Assembly (NCBI GenBank): GCA_015501585.1 | Contig: JADNRY010000210.1 | Coordinates: forward strand, 41,566 to 105,565 | Length of the DNA stretch: 64,000 nt | Origin: Rhodocollybia butyracea | Taxonomy: Eukaryota; Basidiomycota; Agaricomycetes; Agaricales; Omphalotaceae | Reading direction: 5' to 3' | Shown here: positions 10,299-22,361 of the stretch, one piece after another | How the letters are laid out: each line of letters opens with the position of its first letter | Numbering within the stretch: position 1 is the stretch's first letter | Notes under the pieces: generated by a model | Seen by the model: only the letters and a program-made list of their open reading frames with translations | The model's database searches: none | Told to the model about the DNA's origin: nothing | Program-made: the position numbers and the translations under genes

Positions 10299-12497
10299 AT
10301 GGCCATACCTCCGGAACAGTTCTATGGCCGTTCTCGCGAAATAACGCCAGAACCGTCGCTCCTCTCGCCTAATTCAGAAACACCTACTCGTAAAGGTCGA
10401 ACTACCTCTTTGCCTTTCTCATCCGGTGGAATTTTGGTCGAACCTGCTTTCCAGGAGGCCGCTCAAGAGTTAAAAGGCAAATTCTCTGTCGTGTCTCCGC
10501 GAAAATTCCTGGCCACGTATCTTCCCGATGCACCCCTTCCAATGCCGGAATTTCACAAGGATCCTTTCAGAAACGTAGCTAAGCAGAGCAGTGAGAGGAA
10601 AATGTATGAACCTTTGGTGTGTTTTTTTTTGTTACTTGCTCCGAAATAACATCCTAACGTTCGCAGATCGAAGCCTTGACTCCGTTTCTCAAGCAAGGTT
10701 GGACTTTGGCGAATACTTCCGACACACCAGACCCCGATTCCGGATTCTTTGACGGCCACTGTATCAAACCTGATATCACTCTTTATTCCGACAAAAAGCC
10801 TTCGAATGAAAATAAATGTCGCGCCCGCGACATGGAGACCTTCATTGAAGTAAAGTACGAGGAGAAACATGATGGTTTTGACGATGATATCGAAGAGCTT
10901 GAAAAGCTAGCTGGGGAACCTCGCGACACCCGTGGTCAGCTCGTAACTTATCTAAATGCCATGCAAGCTTCTCAGTACCGCACCCATGGCTTCGGCGTCG
11001 TTATTGCTGCGCAAAGATGTCACCTTCTCCGTCATACGCACTCTGGCATCGAGGTCACTACGCGATTCAACTACACAACCAGTCCCTATCTCGCCACCTT
11101 CTTGTGGCGTCTCTCCCATGCTTCACCCGCTGTTCGCGGCATCGACGACACCTTCGAGCCTGCTACTAGCGAGACGGCTACTACGATTCTCAATGCTGTC
11201 GGAAAACCCCTCTGGAAGGTTCGCGTAAAAGATCGTTACTACTACGTTTCTGCGGAATTCACGCGTAATCATCACTACCCTGTTGGTCGTGGAACCCGCT
11301 GTTTTGTGGCGGTAGACTGCGAGACATGGCAAAAGTGCGTGCTTAAGGATACTTGGCGGGTTATAGGCTACCATCGCGAGGGCGAAGTTTACAAGAGGCT
11401 TCATGATAATTCTGTCCGAAACATTCCCACCATTCTTGCTGAGGCTGACGTCCCTGGTGCCACGCATTCTTGTGGTGTCTTGGGTCCCGAGTGGCATTTT
11501 CCTAAATCGGGCCGTACGGCTCGTCAGCACCAGCACTACCGTATTGTTCTCGGCGTTGTTGGAGAACCAATGACTGAATTCGAATCGACCTGGGAGCTCA
11601 ATAACGTTGTGCTTCATGCCCTGCAATGTAAGGATGCTTCTCGCTGTAATGATTCATTGATCTTCATTTCTCACATACAGCACACCATGACGCTGTCGGC
11701 AAAGCAAAGGTAGATCATCGCGATGTTTCTGTCGGAAATATTATTATCGTTCGCCATGGATACAGTCAGCCTGCTACGGGTATGCTCATCGATTGGGAAC
11801 TTTCCAAGTACCACGAAGAGAACGAGGCGAGAGTATATGAAAAGACTGTGCGTATACCTATCCCACACATTACTCTATCGTTCACGCTTCCTTCCCCTAG
11901 GGTACTCTACAATTCACCGCTGCCCGACTTTTGGAAGAACAGCCAGGGGTCCGAACGTTTGCTGACGATTTGGAATCATTCGTGCTCGTCTACCTCTGGT
12001 GTGCAGCTCGCTACGCGCCAAATACCATGACTCCCCGTTACCGCGGCCAGGTGTTGCAGAGGTTTGATAGTCAGGATTCAAGCGCAAGAGAAGCAATGTT
12101 AGCGTCTGGTCGCCTCACAGCCTACCGGTACAAACTTTCTTCTCCCCATCTGTACTCAATTCTCGAGGAGATACTGGATCGCTATAAATATCGCTATTTT
12201 ACACCTTCCCGTGACCCAGAGGAAAACAGACGGTCACAAATGATCAAGGATGAGATTGAGAAGCATGATTGGATGGAAAATGCTCTGAGTAAAGCATCGG
12301 AGGAAAAGGAGTGGGAGGATATTCTTGATCGTTCAGTGGATCAGGAAATTGAGCTGGGGAAGAAGGATGAGCCGAGTTCAAGAAAGAGGAAGGCAATGGT
12401 TTCAGAGTATACTGCTGTTTCTGAGCAGAGAGTGAGGCAACGGGGTGAGCGGGGGCCAATTCCGCAGGAGGAAGACAACGATTCGGATGGTATGTAG
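10299..12497 (+). CDS. FunK1-type protein kinase, intact, four exons
   Basis: Exons 10299-10616, 10667-11627, 11681-11847 and 11901-12497 join in frame through introns of 50, 53 and 53 nt with GT and AG borders, giving about 680 residues. The N-terminal region (MAIPPEQFYGRSREITPEP) and the KMYEPL-IEALTPFLK helix are typical of the FunK1 family. Kinase motifs visible are CVLKDTWR (the ATP-binding Lys), GEVYKRLHD (alpha-C region), DHRDVSVGNIII (catalytic loop) and MLIDWELSK (the DFG-equivalent Asp, changed to D-W as is common in FunK1). The tail is charged and disordered (PIPQEEDNDSDGM). FunK1 kinases are a large family in mushroom-forming fungi; substrates are mostly unknown and a signalling role is usually presumed. 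It is the only undamaged kinase of the three copies in the window. Confidence 0.9.
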
Positions 12498-12698
12498 AGC
12501 TGTTAATACCTGTGTCGTAGAATGTAATGTATCTAAACATGTACAAGCTCATTGTCGTCCCGCTCCTTGGGACTCTCAACGGCAAACGTTGCCAATTAAC
12601 GCGATTTTCACGGGGTATCGATCACACTTGCGAGTAGAAGCTTGATAATAGGACTCATTCTTTGGTGGAATTGAGAGGACCAACCGTACAGTGGTCGA
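12498..12698. other. FunK1-MFS spacer, duplicated elsewhere
   Basis: The spacer between kinase stop and MFS remnant is recognisably repeated at 62507-62720 (for example the shared AATAGGACTCATTCTTTGGT), showing that kinase, spacer and MFS gene were duplicated together. Confidence 0.65.
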
Positions 12699-13438
12699 GT
12701 GGTTACTCCTACTACTACTAGGCTCTGCATTTGCTCTGCATCAAACCCAACCTCTCCTCCAGCGTACCTCTCCTCCAGCATACCACGATCCCACGTACCA
12801 CTACTACTCAAAAGTATCGGTACGTCCTTTTTCGACTACTCCGTCCCTTCCTACACACCTATCCCCATCCAGCCGGCCTCAACTACATCGGCATTCACCC
12901 GCCCGCCCGTTTATGCTCTTCTTTCGGGATCCCATCGCACAGGTCATCGGAATATGTCATTCGTTTATGGTGTTTTTCTAGTATTGAAGTTTTCTTTTTG
13001 CCTTGCTTTACTCTTCCTTTTCTATTCGATAACGATGATCGATCACCCATTCTCCCACATACAGTCTATTACAGTAATATTCACCTAGATATATGTCATG
13101 AGAGTACTGGGATCGGTACGTCTTTTCCCGTCTTTTCCCGTCTCTTCTATCCCTTCCTAAACTCCCTCCCTCCCTCATCTAGCTGGCTTCAGCTACATCG
13201 GCATCGGCATCAGACTCTCCCAGCAGCACCCAGCTCAACGCGCCTCACGTGGACAAGATCTACATCTACCTCAAGAAACAAAACAAGAAAAACGGGGGCA
13301 CCGGCGAGGGTGAACTCGAGTATGGCGTGCCATCCATGATCATAGGGAGTATCGTGTTGCCTGTGGGGCTGTTGACGACGAGCTGGGCGGCGGAGAAGGA
13401 GATCGATTGGGTTGTTATGGATGCGGTGCGTTGGTTCA
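12699..13438 (+). pseudogene. MFS transporter, copy 2, 5' part (rest at 51.17-51.67 kb)
   Basis: Coding blocks: ARPFMLFFRDPIAQVIGI at about 12900, then one base out of frame MSFVYGVFLVL, ICHESTGIG before a GTACGT donor at about 13118, and VDKIYIYLKKQNKKNGGTG, VPSMIIGSIVLPVGLL and SWAAEKEIDWVVMDA up to 13405. The following intron is interrupted at 13438 by a gag-only LTR element. Upstream of 12890 the sequence resembles the family only weakly. The break after IGI and lesions around 13200 (the GFSYIGIGI block goes out of frame) make this a pseudogene independently of the insertion. It is closely related to copy 1 at 8.6-9.7 kb. Confidence 0.7.
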
Positions 13439-13729
13439 TGTAACGGAGTTGTGACTCGTTACGCAGGCGTCTAACACTTTCCTTAATTGTTTTGTTTACT
13501 CATCGAACTTTAGTAGATAATTCGCTCTTTACTTACTCGTTTCGTATTTATATAATATCTACTTATAGTAATAGGTCTCAAGAAAGGTATATAAGGTAGA
13601 GTACTTTGCTGTAGGTAGATAGGTCCTCGTGATCGAAATCCCCCCGGTTTACAACGGTTCTCTCGAGACTACCTCTTCTCTCACACTTCCCGTGTTGCGC
13701 TACGGTGACTCTGTCACTCTAGCGTTACA
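13439..13729 (+). repeat. 5' LTR of gag-only element 1
   Basis: 291 bp, TGTAACGG to GCGTTACA. TATA-like sequence (TTTATATAATATC) lies near the middle. The next bases are TATTTTGAACCCCC, which do not start with the TGG expected of a primer site pairing with a tRNA 3' end. Confidence 0.9.
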
Positions 13730-13773
13730 TATTTTGAACCCCCAACAACCGCACCTTTTTTTCATCGTCCTCG

Positions 13774-16700
13774 ATGGCCAACCCCACGTCTGATCAACGC
13801 GGACTCCGACCTGGACACCAAAATATTTCCACCATGACCAACAACTCGACAAACAACCAACACCGCAACACTAGCCGATACCGCCTTCGGCACAGCCCAG
13901 GTCAGTATCATTACAAGGACCTTACCGTCCTTCCCGTCGGCTACGACGGTCAGTCTGCTAAACGCAGTCTGAATCCCCAAGTGGGAATATCTCCCTCGTC
14001 AGAGGTCAGAGATGAGGCTGGTGCCGTGAAACTCACTCAGCAGGCATCGCGGGAGGTCATGGTATATGACCTCGCCGATGAAGGAAACCCACATGAGTGG
14101 GTGACCGTACAATACGGCTCTCGTCGTAGAGCCACTAGTCTAGACAGTTCTGGAAATATTAATAAATTTCCATTACACCCTGTAAAAAATGTGAAACGCG
14201 TTAGTAGACAGGGTCGGGCCAAGAAACCCGCACCTTTGTCAGTTGCTCAAGGAGCTATTTGGGAAGCCAGAAATGGGCGTTCTCAATCTCACCGCAACGG
14301 CCTTCATAGACGTATGGAAGCCATTGAGCAGAACACTGCTGCCGACAGCTGGAGCAGTGAGAAATCGGTTTCCCCAGTGAAAAAACGGCTCTTCGTTCAC
14401 AAGGGACCTGACCCGAATAATTTGGATGTGGCAGACATCTCTGATGGTGGCCACAACCTCGATGTTAACAAGGAGGCTTTAGACCATATTAGCCTGGCCT
14501 TCCGTGATATCCCGAAGGGAAAAAACGAGCCTGGAAGTAATAAAATTAGGCCAAAGAAGGCAAAGAAACGGCCGAAACACCGTGCCGGCTCAGAAGATTT
14601 AGTTGAAGCTCACATAAGAAATATTGTCGAGCACAGGCCGAGAAAGCCATCTAATAAATATTTGGTTCCAAATATTGAGCGTGTTGTGCGCCCTAACGAG
14701 CTTCTAGCTCCAACAAATCAGTTATCAAGATTACTGACTCCGGCCAAGGGCAAAAGGCAAGCCGGGAAGCAAAAGAACAAGGGTCGAGGATATCCTTCCG
14801 ACTCCTCTTCCAACTCTTCCAGCTCTGATTCGAGCTCTTCGTCAACGTCAGATTTAGATTCCGACACTTCGAGTTCGGACAGCACCGATTCGGGATATAG
14901 ACGCCGTGACAAGCGCCAGCGGAAACATCACAAGAAAAAGAGCAAGATGTTGCTCAAACCCAATCCCCCCGAGCTCTATAATGGCTCTGTGGATATTCGA
15001 GCATTTATTAAGTTCGTGACTGAAGGAACGGCATATGTACGTGACGGACATGTCCCAAAAAATCGCCGTGTAATGAAATTGTCTAAGTACCTATCGGGAA
15101 AAGCATATCAGTTCTATTTAACGACGATTGCAGATTCTCCATTTGACTGGAGATTGAATGAATTCTTTACCGGGTTGAATAACTACTGCTTCCCAGTGAC
15201 GTACCGCATGGACCAACGTCGTAAGCTCAAAAAGGCGGTCCAGGATGATAAGTCGGTTCGAGACTTTCTTGCCAAATTAGGTGATTTATTTGACACTGTT
15301 GGCATTCTCGACGAACGCGAGAGAATCCATAAACTATGGTCAGGCCTAAATGGAAATATCCAGAAAGGACTCTGGAGGCAGAAGTTGAACCCTGAATTCT
15401 CGACTTACAAGGATGTTGCTATGGCCGCAGAACTTGTCGAGATGATTGAAAATGTTTTGGACAGCAGTAACTACTCGACGGAACAGGAGAATGACCTGTC
15501 CGAGTCTAACTCGGAAAGTAATGATTCCCAGCAGAATTTTTGTTTTAAGAATGAAACCTCGCGCAGTGATTCCGGGTCTGAAGGCAATAGCTTCGGCTCA
15601 GATCAGCCTTTTGCCAATGAATCTTTGAATGGGTTCTCAAGTAATGCATCCGAGCCCGAGGGCGGCAACTCCGACAGCGAATCCAGTAGCAGTGGTTCCA
15701 GTCAGCATGAAAATGATAACAGGTCAGACAGCTCTGCTCACCAGCAGGACTCCATCCGTGAACATCACAGGAATGGCCCATATTTGAATGGAAACCGCTA
15801 TAAGCGTCGAAATCAGCGACGTGAGCTCTCTGAATGAGAAAGAAATGAATACCTTGCGACTGGTCGGTGTTTCCGATGCGGCGAGTATGGTCATATAAGC
15901 CGCCACTGCCCGAATAGGCAACCAGTGCACCACGATAACCATACCTCCCCAGACGCCGAAGATGGAGATCGGATCTCCGAACTCGACTTTGGGATGGTGA
16001 GCTTTGGCCTCCCTAATTCGGGTGCAGTGAATGACAGGCCTCCGGTGAATGGTAGATACTCACATCTTCGCCCAAACTTATCTAGTCAGGGCCAACATGG
16101 TGAATACCTACTGCCAGAGAAACACAGATGTCCCATTACGATGAAGGCATTTGCGCGCCAGCATGAGTCTGACGCTTTGAATATTGCAAGAGTCAAAGAA
16201 ACTTGCCGAAAGAAGAAGAAGAATTCCGTTTTGCACGATCCCCGTGAAGAAGAAAAGGAGGGCGGGAATACGGATATTGATCCATTCTCGTCAACTTCCC
16301 GCATACCTAGTAATGCTCCACTTCAGAAATCAACATCCAGAGTTGTAGATGTCCCTCAGATGATGAACGGAGGGCGGGTCTATCTTCGACCTAGAAAAAT
16401 TGAAAGAATAACAAAAATACCTGATAAACTCACCTCTACTTTTCAGAATCCCCTTCCCTGGCTTCAACAATCCCGAAACGGCAACATCCTTATTCCTTCT
16501 CCCACTGGAAACACCCATTTCATTTCCATTTCCGATGTTCACACTTGCATTGAATTCGACCACATTCTACAAAGCAAAGATGTCGACTTACGCACAGCAG
16601 ATATTCCCGCAATCTATCCATTCTTCGCTGAACAAGTCAATAGCGACCCATTTATTCGACCTCACGGACTTGCCACCTTTGATCTCAGCACTGGAGAAGT

Positions 16701-16953
16701 ATTTGCAGGGATGCGAAGCATCGATTGGCAGCGCTTCGAGCGCATCGTGCATAGAAATGGTGTGCAAATTGATGGATTGACTACAGACAATCATAACCTA
16801 CATGAAGGATTGAAGCAAAAATCGAGAAAGGAAAGGAAGAGAGGGCGGAAGGGACGGAAGGATAGGCACCAGAAGATTGGTTTGAAGTGCCATAGAGCTT
16901 CTGGGGTCCTCGAATTCTTTCACCAGCATCCAGCGTTGCCCCGACTGGTTTGA
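13774..16953 (+). pseudogene. Gag polyprotein of element 1 with one in-frame TGA
   Basis: The frame opens at ATG 13774 (MANPTSDQRG) and runs 687 codons to a TGA at 15835-15837, then continues in the same frame for 372 more codons to 16953. Order: basic N-terminal half; Ser/Asp-rich stretch (about residues 345-370) followed by a basic patch (RRRDKRQRKHHKKKSK); the retrotransposon Gag core beginning NPPELYNGSVDIRAF and including KYLSGKAYQFYL and DKSVRDFLAKLGDLF (about 395-560); a second acidic Ser-rich stretch; the TGA; then a CCHC knuckle CFRCGEYGHISRHC (C-x2-C-x4-H-x4-C) and a roughly 340-residue tail of unknown role. Gag forms the virus-like particle and the knuckle binds RNA. The TGA is most simply CGA (Arg) mutated at CpG; readthrough cannot be excluded. 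Confidence 0.8.
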
Positions 16954-17278
16954 CCGGAGGTCATCCCGCTGATACCTTTCCACCAACTCGCAAAAATCCA
17001 CACTCCCCTCATTCATGCCTCAATGCCTCGCTGAACATCCCTTGTTGCTGCTCTACTGCGCTGTCTACACATATTCCTCCTCCGAATCCCCTTCCCGATG
17101 CTTTGAAACCCGAAACACAATCCTGCGTCAGTTTCAATGATGATCTTGCGCAATCTATTGATGATAATCAGTATCGTTATGGGAAAAGGAACTCACTTCG
17201 ACAACGTTCAATTGGATGAAGCGCTGGGAGAGAGAAGGTTGAGAGATCTTCGGCCGTGAAGGATCTCTGGAGGGCATA

Positions 17279-17570
17279 TGTAACGGAGTTGTGACTCGTT
17301 ACGCAGGCGTCTAACACTTTCCTTAATTGTTTTGTTTACTCATTGAACTTTAGTAGATAATTCGCTCTTTACTTACTCGTTTTGTATTTATATAATATCT
17401 ACTTATAGTAATAGGTCTCAAGAAAGGTATATAAGGTAGAGTACTTTGCTGTAGGTAGATAGGTCCTCGTGAATCGAAATCCCCCCGGTTTACAACGGTT
17501 CTCTCGAGACTACCTCTTCTCTCACACTTCCCGTGTTGCGCTATGGTGACTCTGTCACTCTAGCATTACA
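17279..17570 (+). repeat. 3' LTR of gag-only element 1
   Basis: 292 bp, preceded by the purine-rich CTGGAGGGCATA as polypurine tract and by a short hairpin (AGAGATCTTCGGCC...GAAGGATCTCT). It differs from the 5' LTR at four sites, each CG in the 5' copy and TG or CA here, plus one inserted A. Confidence 0.9.
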
Positions 17571-17641
17571 GTTCACTTGACTTGCGCATTTGTGACTAAT
17601 TGTGTTAATTATGATTATGATTTCGTGGTTACAAGCTTATT
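17571..17641 (+). pseudogene. MFS copy 2 intron remnant after the LTR insertion
   Basis: GTTCACTTGACTTGCGCATT and the following TGTGTTAATTATGATTATGA align with the intron of MFS copy 1 at about 9057-9120, showing that the host gene resumes here. Similarity ends near 17641 and the next homologous exon is at 51.17 kb. Confidence 0.6.
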
Positions 17642-17860
17642 AGACCCGTAACTACGTCACAGAGAGAAAGGAGGATGGTGGTATGGTGGTATTGAGCCTG
17701 GAACACCTGGGTTCTGAAATGCAACACACATTGCGCTGTATGTGTAGAATGCATGGATGAACCCAGTCCACTGAGCACTCTGCTGTGGCAGCAAAATTTG
17801 CTGGAAACTTTGAACATCAGGAAAAACGCCCACTCAAAATATTTCATAATTCTGAGAAAT

Positions 17861-17940
17861 ATTCTTGTAATATCAAAAGGGCTACTAAGATCACCCAAAT
17901 ATTCTTGTAATATTGAAAAGACTACTAAGATCACCCAAAT
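17861..17940. repeat. Two-unit 40-bp tandem duplication
   Basis: ATTCTTGTAATATC and the following AAAGGGCTACTAAGATCACC (17861-17900) recur at 17901-17940 with a few changes. Confidence 0.8.
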
Positions 17941-19830
17941 TTGCATAATTTTGCAAATTGTGGCAATTTTGATAAGTAAAATACATAGGATTCAGATTTT
18001 GACAATTTTTTGCCAGGCTTTCCATTGGCTTTCCAGGTTTTGAAAAATTTTCTGGTATTATCAAAAATTTACAGACAGGATAGAAAAAAGTAACCCAGAG
18101 ATGCCGATAAGATGGCGTGAAAGCTTGTGGTTGCAATCACTGCATGACACGCAAGAATATGCTATGCCAGTGCTATGCTCTACGATATGCGAGTTCTTTT
18201 CGGCATGTAGTGCCAGACAACGCAGTAATCCCGCTACGCTGCCAGGCAGCATAGTCATAATCAACATGAAATATTACTGGTAATAACTGAAATAAAAGTA
18301 CACATTGAAGTAAGTAAAAGTCATAATGAAACACAAGCAAACGTACAATACAAACTTAAAAAGGCAGCAGCCGTGGAGGGAAGAAAGCGAGGAAGAAATC
18401 ATCACAGTTCAATATGTATGTGACAGGTGACGTGGCTCTTTTGTTGTTGTAAGTTAAAATAAGGTCCTGCCGGAGCCAGCCGGATCCTGCCCTCAAGATC
18501 TCGTGATAACCACGTTGAAAAAGCTCGATCTTCGGCGTTTGTTGAACTTGCTTCTCGACGGCGATTTTCACTGGATTCTCCCTTCAGCTTCTTGCGCTGC
18601 CTTCTGACTCTCGCCATCACTCAATATTTTCTCTACAGTGCTTCTCACCAGTGTTGCTTTCAACCTCTCACTGTCACCCAGTGTTTTCTCTCATTTGACT
18701 ATCATGCTTGTATAAACATATTCACCCTGGTATGTTTTGCTTGTTCATTACGACGGCTACTGAATCCTGGCATAAATAGGCTCTGGCTTCGTTTAACCCA
18801 TCCTCTATTTGTCGATCACTGAATTTTAAATGAGCTGCTCGGTGTGTTTGTTTTTTTTACCATCTATTTATCGTATAAACTCACCAGCTTCGTCGTCAGA
18901 TTTATATCACGCTCTGTCACATGCTACTACTTTGCCTACCCTACGTTGCCCTACTACCACTACTTTGCCTACCACTATGTTGCCCTACTACCACTACTTC
19001 GCCTACCACTCCTACTATTACTATTTCACCTTAGTACTACTGAGAGCTTGCTTTATGTATTTGTTTAGTAGTGTTGCTCATTGCAACATGACTTGCTACT
19101 TAGGATTGCTTTAATGAGAGTCCATTTACATTTTCTCTGTTATGAAGTGAAAAGTTGAGATGAATGTGGTAAATTGAAAATGATACTATGCTATGCTGAA
19201 TTTTTGCGAAGCCTTGAGAAAATCTGGATAATTTCTGATAGTGTTTGAAAAAGGCACAAAAACCTATGAAAAATTACTGAAGTTTGCAAGGGGACTGTGT
19301 TATTTTTCAAATCAACGAAACAAGGGTAATTTAGATAATTTTGAGAATTTCCAAGAATTTTCAGAAACTATGTCACAATTATCAAATATTTGGTGTAGGC
19401 AGTTTTCCTGATGAATAAGTAAAAGATGAGCACGCATACTTACATAGTTAGTCCAGAAGGGTTCACTTGCTGATGGGAAAACCATGACTGAGAGATAGCA
19501 GCCAAATGGTACTGTGAGGTTATTGACCTGGTAGAGACTCAACTGCTTTGGTAGTGATAGCTACTACGGAGGAGCTCCAAAAGTAGGCGCTCAAGGGTTG
19601 AAGTATTTCAATCTATGATAATGGGACATGGGTTGCTGATATGTCAAGGAGACCAAAAACAACTTGAAACTTGGGAAAGAGTAAGTATAGCTAGTGCATG
19701 TGGGGATCCAGGATCTATACCTACAAGTAATCTATGGAAGAAACAGCTTCTGTATCCATATATGAAATCATATATGAGATATGAGCCAGATAGAAGTCAT
19801 ACTCATGCTCATACTATGGTCCAGAACCAC

Positions 19831-19885
19831 ATTGAGTTGCTACAGATTGCTGTGTGGAAAATCATGGAAAGAGGGATTCAAAACT
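19831..19885 (+). repeat. 55-bp segment repeated inverted at 37,379-37,433
   Basis: The segment beginning ATTGAGTTGCTACAGATTGC and ending GGGATTCAAAACT matches the reverse complement of 37379-37433 over 55 bp without a mismatch by eye. In one frame both copies encode IELLQIAVWKIMERGIQN. Flanks are unrelated. Confidence 0.8.
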
Positions 19886-20214
19886 CCCAGCACTGCAAAA
19901 TACTGTAGCAGCATTGGAGCACTTCAAGTATGCTAATCTCATTCTCAAATAACATTGCAGTGGACCCCATTGGCTCATCCATAACCCCAAAGCAGAGGCA
20001 TTGTTTCCCGGTAGATGATAATGCTGGGCCTTGGCTGCAACAGGACAGGCTGGATGTAAAGATCCGTTCACAATTGGATCTTCCCAATGTACAGTATAGT
20101 GAGGGGCCCGTTGGGCAGATTCACTACAATATTGAGTTTGGTGTTGCTGATTTAACAGTGTGGTTTCCGATGGTTCTTCTGTGTTAACAGGTAATATTCT
20201 GGTATTCTGATCAA

Positions 20215-20340
20215 ACAGATGTGACGTCTTCTGTGGTAAGCGGGTAAAAGTAGTTCTTTTGTGGTGAGCAGGTAAAGGTGGTTCTTCTGTAATAAGCAGG
20301 GATTCTTCTGTTGTAAGCAGGTAATTGGTGATGCTTCTGG
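20215..20340. repeat. Imperfect tandem repeat, TTCTTCTGTGGTAAGCAGGTAA type
   Basis: About five diverged units of 20-30 bp built on TTCTTCTGT and GTAAGCAGG. Function unknown. Confidence 0.55.
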
Positions 20341-21751
20341 ATATTCACAGTTAGCAACTAAGATTCATATCAAGGTTCAATTCACAGCTATGCTGCACAA
20401 AGGTAATAGTTCCAAAATAACAAGGCTGGGGTACAATGTATCTACTGAGCGGTATTTATACTAGCTACCTATCCGAGTCATGTTCCGAGTCATTTTGACT
20501 CATATAATATAATTCATTTCCGGTTCTGGGTTCCGGGTCATTATATTGCACCCGAAATTAGACCATATGACTTGTTTGTTATCAAATGTCATTAATACAA
20601 TATTGAGACAATCATGTGCTCAATCATGTGTCCAATTTGTCAGTCAGGAAATGTTCACTTCCTGACACTGGAGCACAGAAAAACTCCTGAGAGTCAGAAT
20701 CATCACCCGGGTACATCATGGATGAAGGGTTGCTGACTCTCCATCCCTCCGGCGGCACAAATTCCCATTTCAGGGAAAGGGAAAATGTTGAATTGCTGCT
20801 GTTTGTAACCTAGTTAGCAAGCAGTGGATTGAAAAATCTGGGCAAACCTTACAGTCCCGTCTGTATCGTTCCCAGACCGAGCGATATCATTCCAGCCGAC
20901 CCGACCCTCGTCCAAGCTGCTCCGTCAATGTACCGTAGATATGAATTGGCCATCACATTTTCTGCCCTGAGTATGACAGGGAGTTGACAGGGAGGGCATT
21001 GTCAAATTTGTACATACTTAAGTAGAACAATCCAGCTTTGCTGGCGTTTTCCTTAGGTTTAGCATACAGAGGAGGCGAGAGAATTCTTGATGCTAGGGTT
21101 GAGACATTATTACTCTAGTATATGCTCCACTATTGCAATGATGCAATTGTATGAACCTGTACTGTTTATTTGTGCGAGGTCTCATTGAGTTGTCAAAGGT
21201 GATCCTCCTTTGAATTGTGTGTCATGCCCTAGGCATATACAGACTGCCAACATTTCCCGCTTACCATTACATAATCCTTAACGCTACTGCGCAGCAATCC
21301 CCGACTACAGGACAAATGAGTCATTGTCACTTCCTTCTGTTAAGCGGTCTGAGTCAAGTTAGAATATGAATTTTGCATTACGAGCCTATGGCTCCAGGTA
21401 ATGCAGAGTGGGTGAGCAAAGTAGATCCATGTCAACAGGCGGCTCGGGCGCTGCGCATACTAGCTTTGGCTGGTCAAAGCATTCCAGCCTCTGCAGATTG
21501 AGGGTGTGCTTGTTCACAGCGGCACCTCCATCAATGGGTTTCGCTTTGCTCACCCAATTACAACTTGGTCAAAGGCTTCAACCAAGTTGTACCATAGCTT
21601 TGCTTTGGGAGTTGATGTTGAACTTGCAGGTGTCAACAATCTACTGGCTATGGACCAGCCGCTTTCTTTATATCCAGAGGGCTGCCGCTGATCAGCAAAA
21701 TGTATGAATGGAAAGCCACTTTCTGACACCGTACAGTGCTGGGGGCCGCTG

Positions 21752-22267
21752 TGTAGAAACAGCGGTCAGTCAACACAAGGTCGACAGCATACTCACCTGA
21801 GAGTGTAAGGATGTTACTGGGGATAGAAGAGTGCTTGTTGAGAGCAGAACAAGTGTCCAGATGAATAGTAGGATTCTTGGTTATTGTTACAGGAAAATAT
21901 CTACAGTATTTATACTACAGAATATAATAAACCCTATAACAATGTATGAGTCTACTTGAGTCGTACTGCTAAACATAGTGCATATACATGTGCATAATAT
22001 ACCCTAGAAGATGGAGTCTGTATGGTAATTCTATAGGTATTGTTCATAGGTACTGCAAGGCAGCGTACAAGCTATGTATCATAAGACTAATAGTGAATGG
22101 TATAATTGACTACATCTATACGAACCTGCGTAGAGGCTGCGTCTAGTGTTTGAGGGTGAGTTTCAACATAGCATATATCGACAGTTCATCAATTGTATAG
22201 CAAGTGCGTCTAGTCGACTCACATTACTGATTAGATACGACTCATAAGCGGTAATCTAGTTTCAACA
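21752..22267 (-). repeat. Copia 3' LTR, copy 1
   Basis: 516 bp, plus-strand ends TGTAGAAAC and GTTTCAACA forming a short inverted repeat. On the minus strand it is preceded by the purine tract AGCGAGGGGAG (22268 onward), which marks it as the 3' LTR. A second copy lies at 31304-31791 and lacks about 30 bp near its right end. Confidence 0.85.
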
Positions 22268-22361
22268 CTCCCCTCGCTAAGAATTGTAGCTAAGAAGTAT
22301 AATTTTTATTGACTTTAAACGGCATTATAGTTTATAGACATATTGCACAGTCTATGACGAA

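Larger units (their letters stand above)
13439..17570 (+). mobile_element. Gag-only LTR retroelement (TR-GAG type), family 1
   Basis: A 4,132-bp element bounded by 291/292-bp LTRs and flanked by GTTCA on both sides (13434-13438 and 17571-17575). LTR ends are TGTAACGG and GCGTTACA or GCATTACA. The interior holds one long Gag frame (13774-16953) and no reverse transcriptase, RNase H or integrase; only about 325 bp separate the Gag end from the 3' LTR. This architecture matches elements called TR-GAG in plants. It inserted into an intron of MFS copy 2. The two LTRs differ by four substitutions, all at CpG, and one single-base indel, so the insertion is fairly recent. Confidence 0.85.
17642..21751. 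other. Repeat-derived region without a recognisable gene
   Basis: About 4.1 kb with short ORFs only. It contains a 40-bp tandem duplication (17861-17940), a low-complexity ACTACC/TTGCC tract (about 18930-19030), a 55-bp segment found again inverted at 37.4 kb, and an imperfect tandem repeat at 20.2-20.34 kb. Frames at 19615-19908 and 19930-20187 could be fragments of an old coding sequence, but I recognise no domain. Confidence 0.4.

Noticed and set aside
11123..11626. 167-codon minus-strand ORF
   Set aside because: It is antisense to the conserved FunK1 exon 2; the equivalent antisense frame over copy B (61665-62129) exists for the same reason.
18830..19114. Tyr/Leu/Thr-rich ORFs
   Set aside because: They are produced by a CTACTACCACTACTTTGCC-type low-complexity tract read in different frames.
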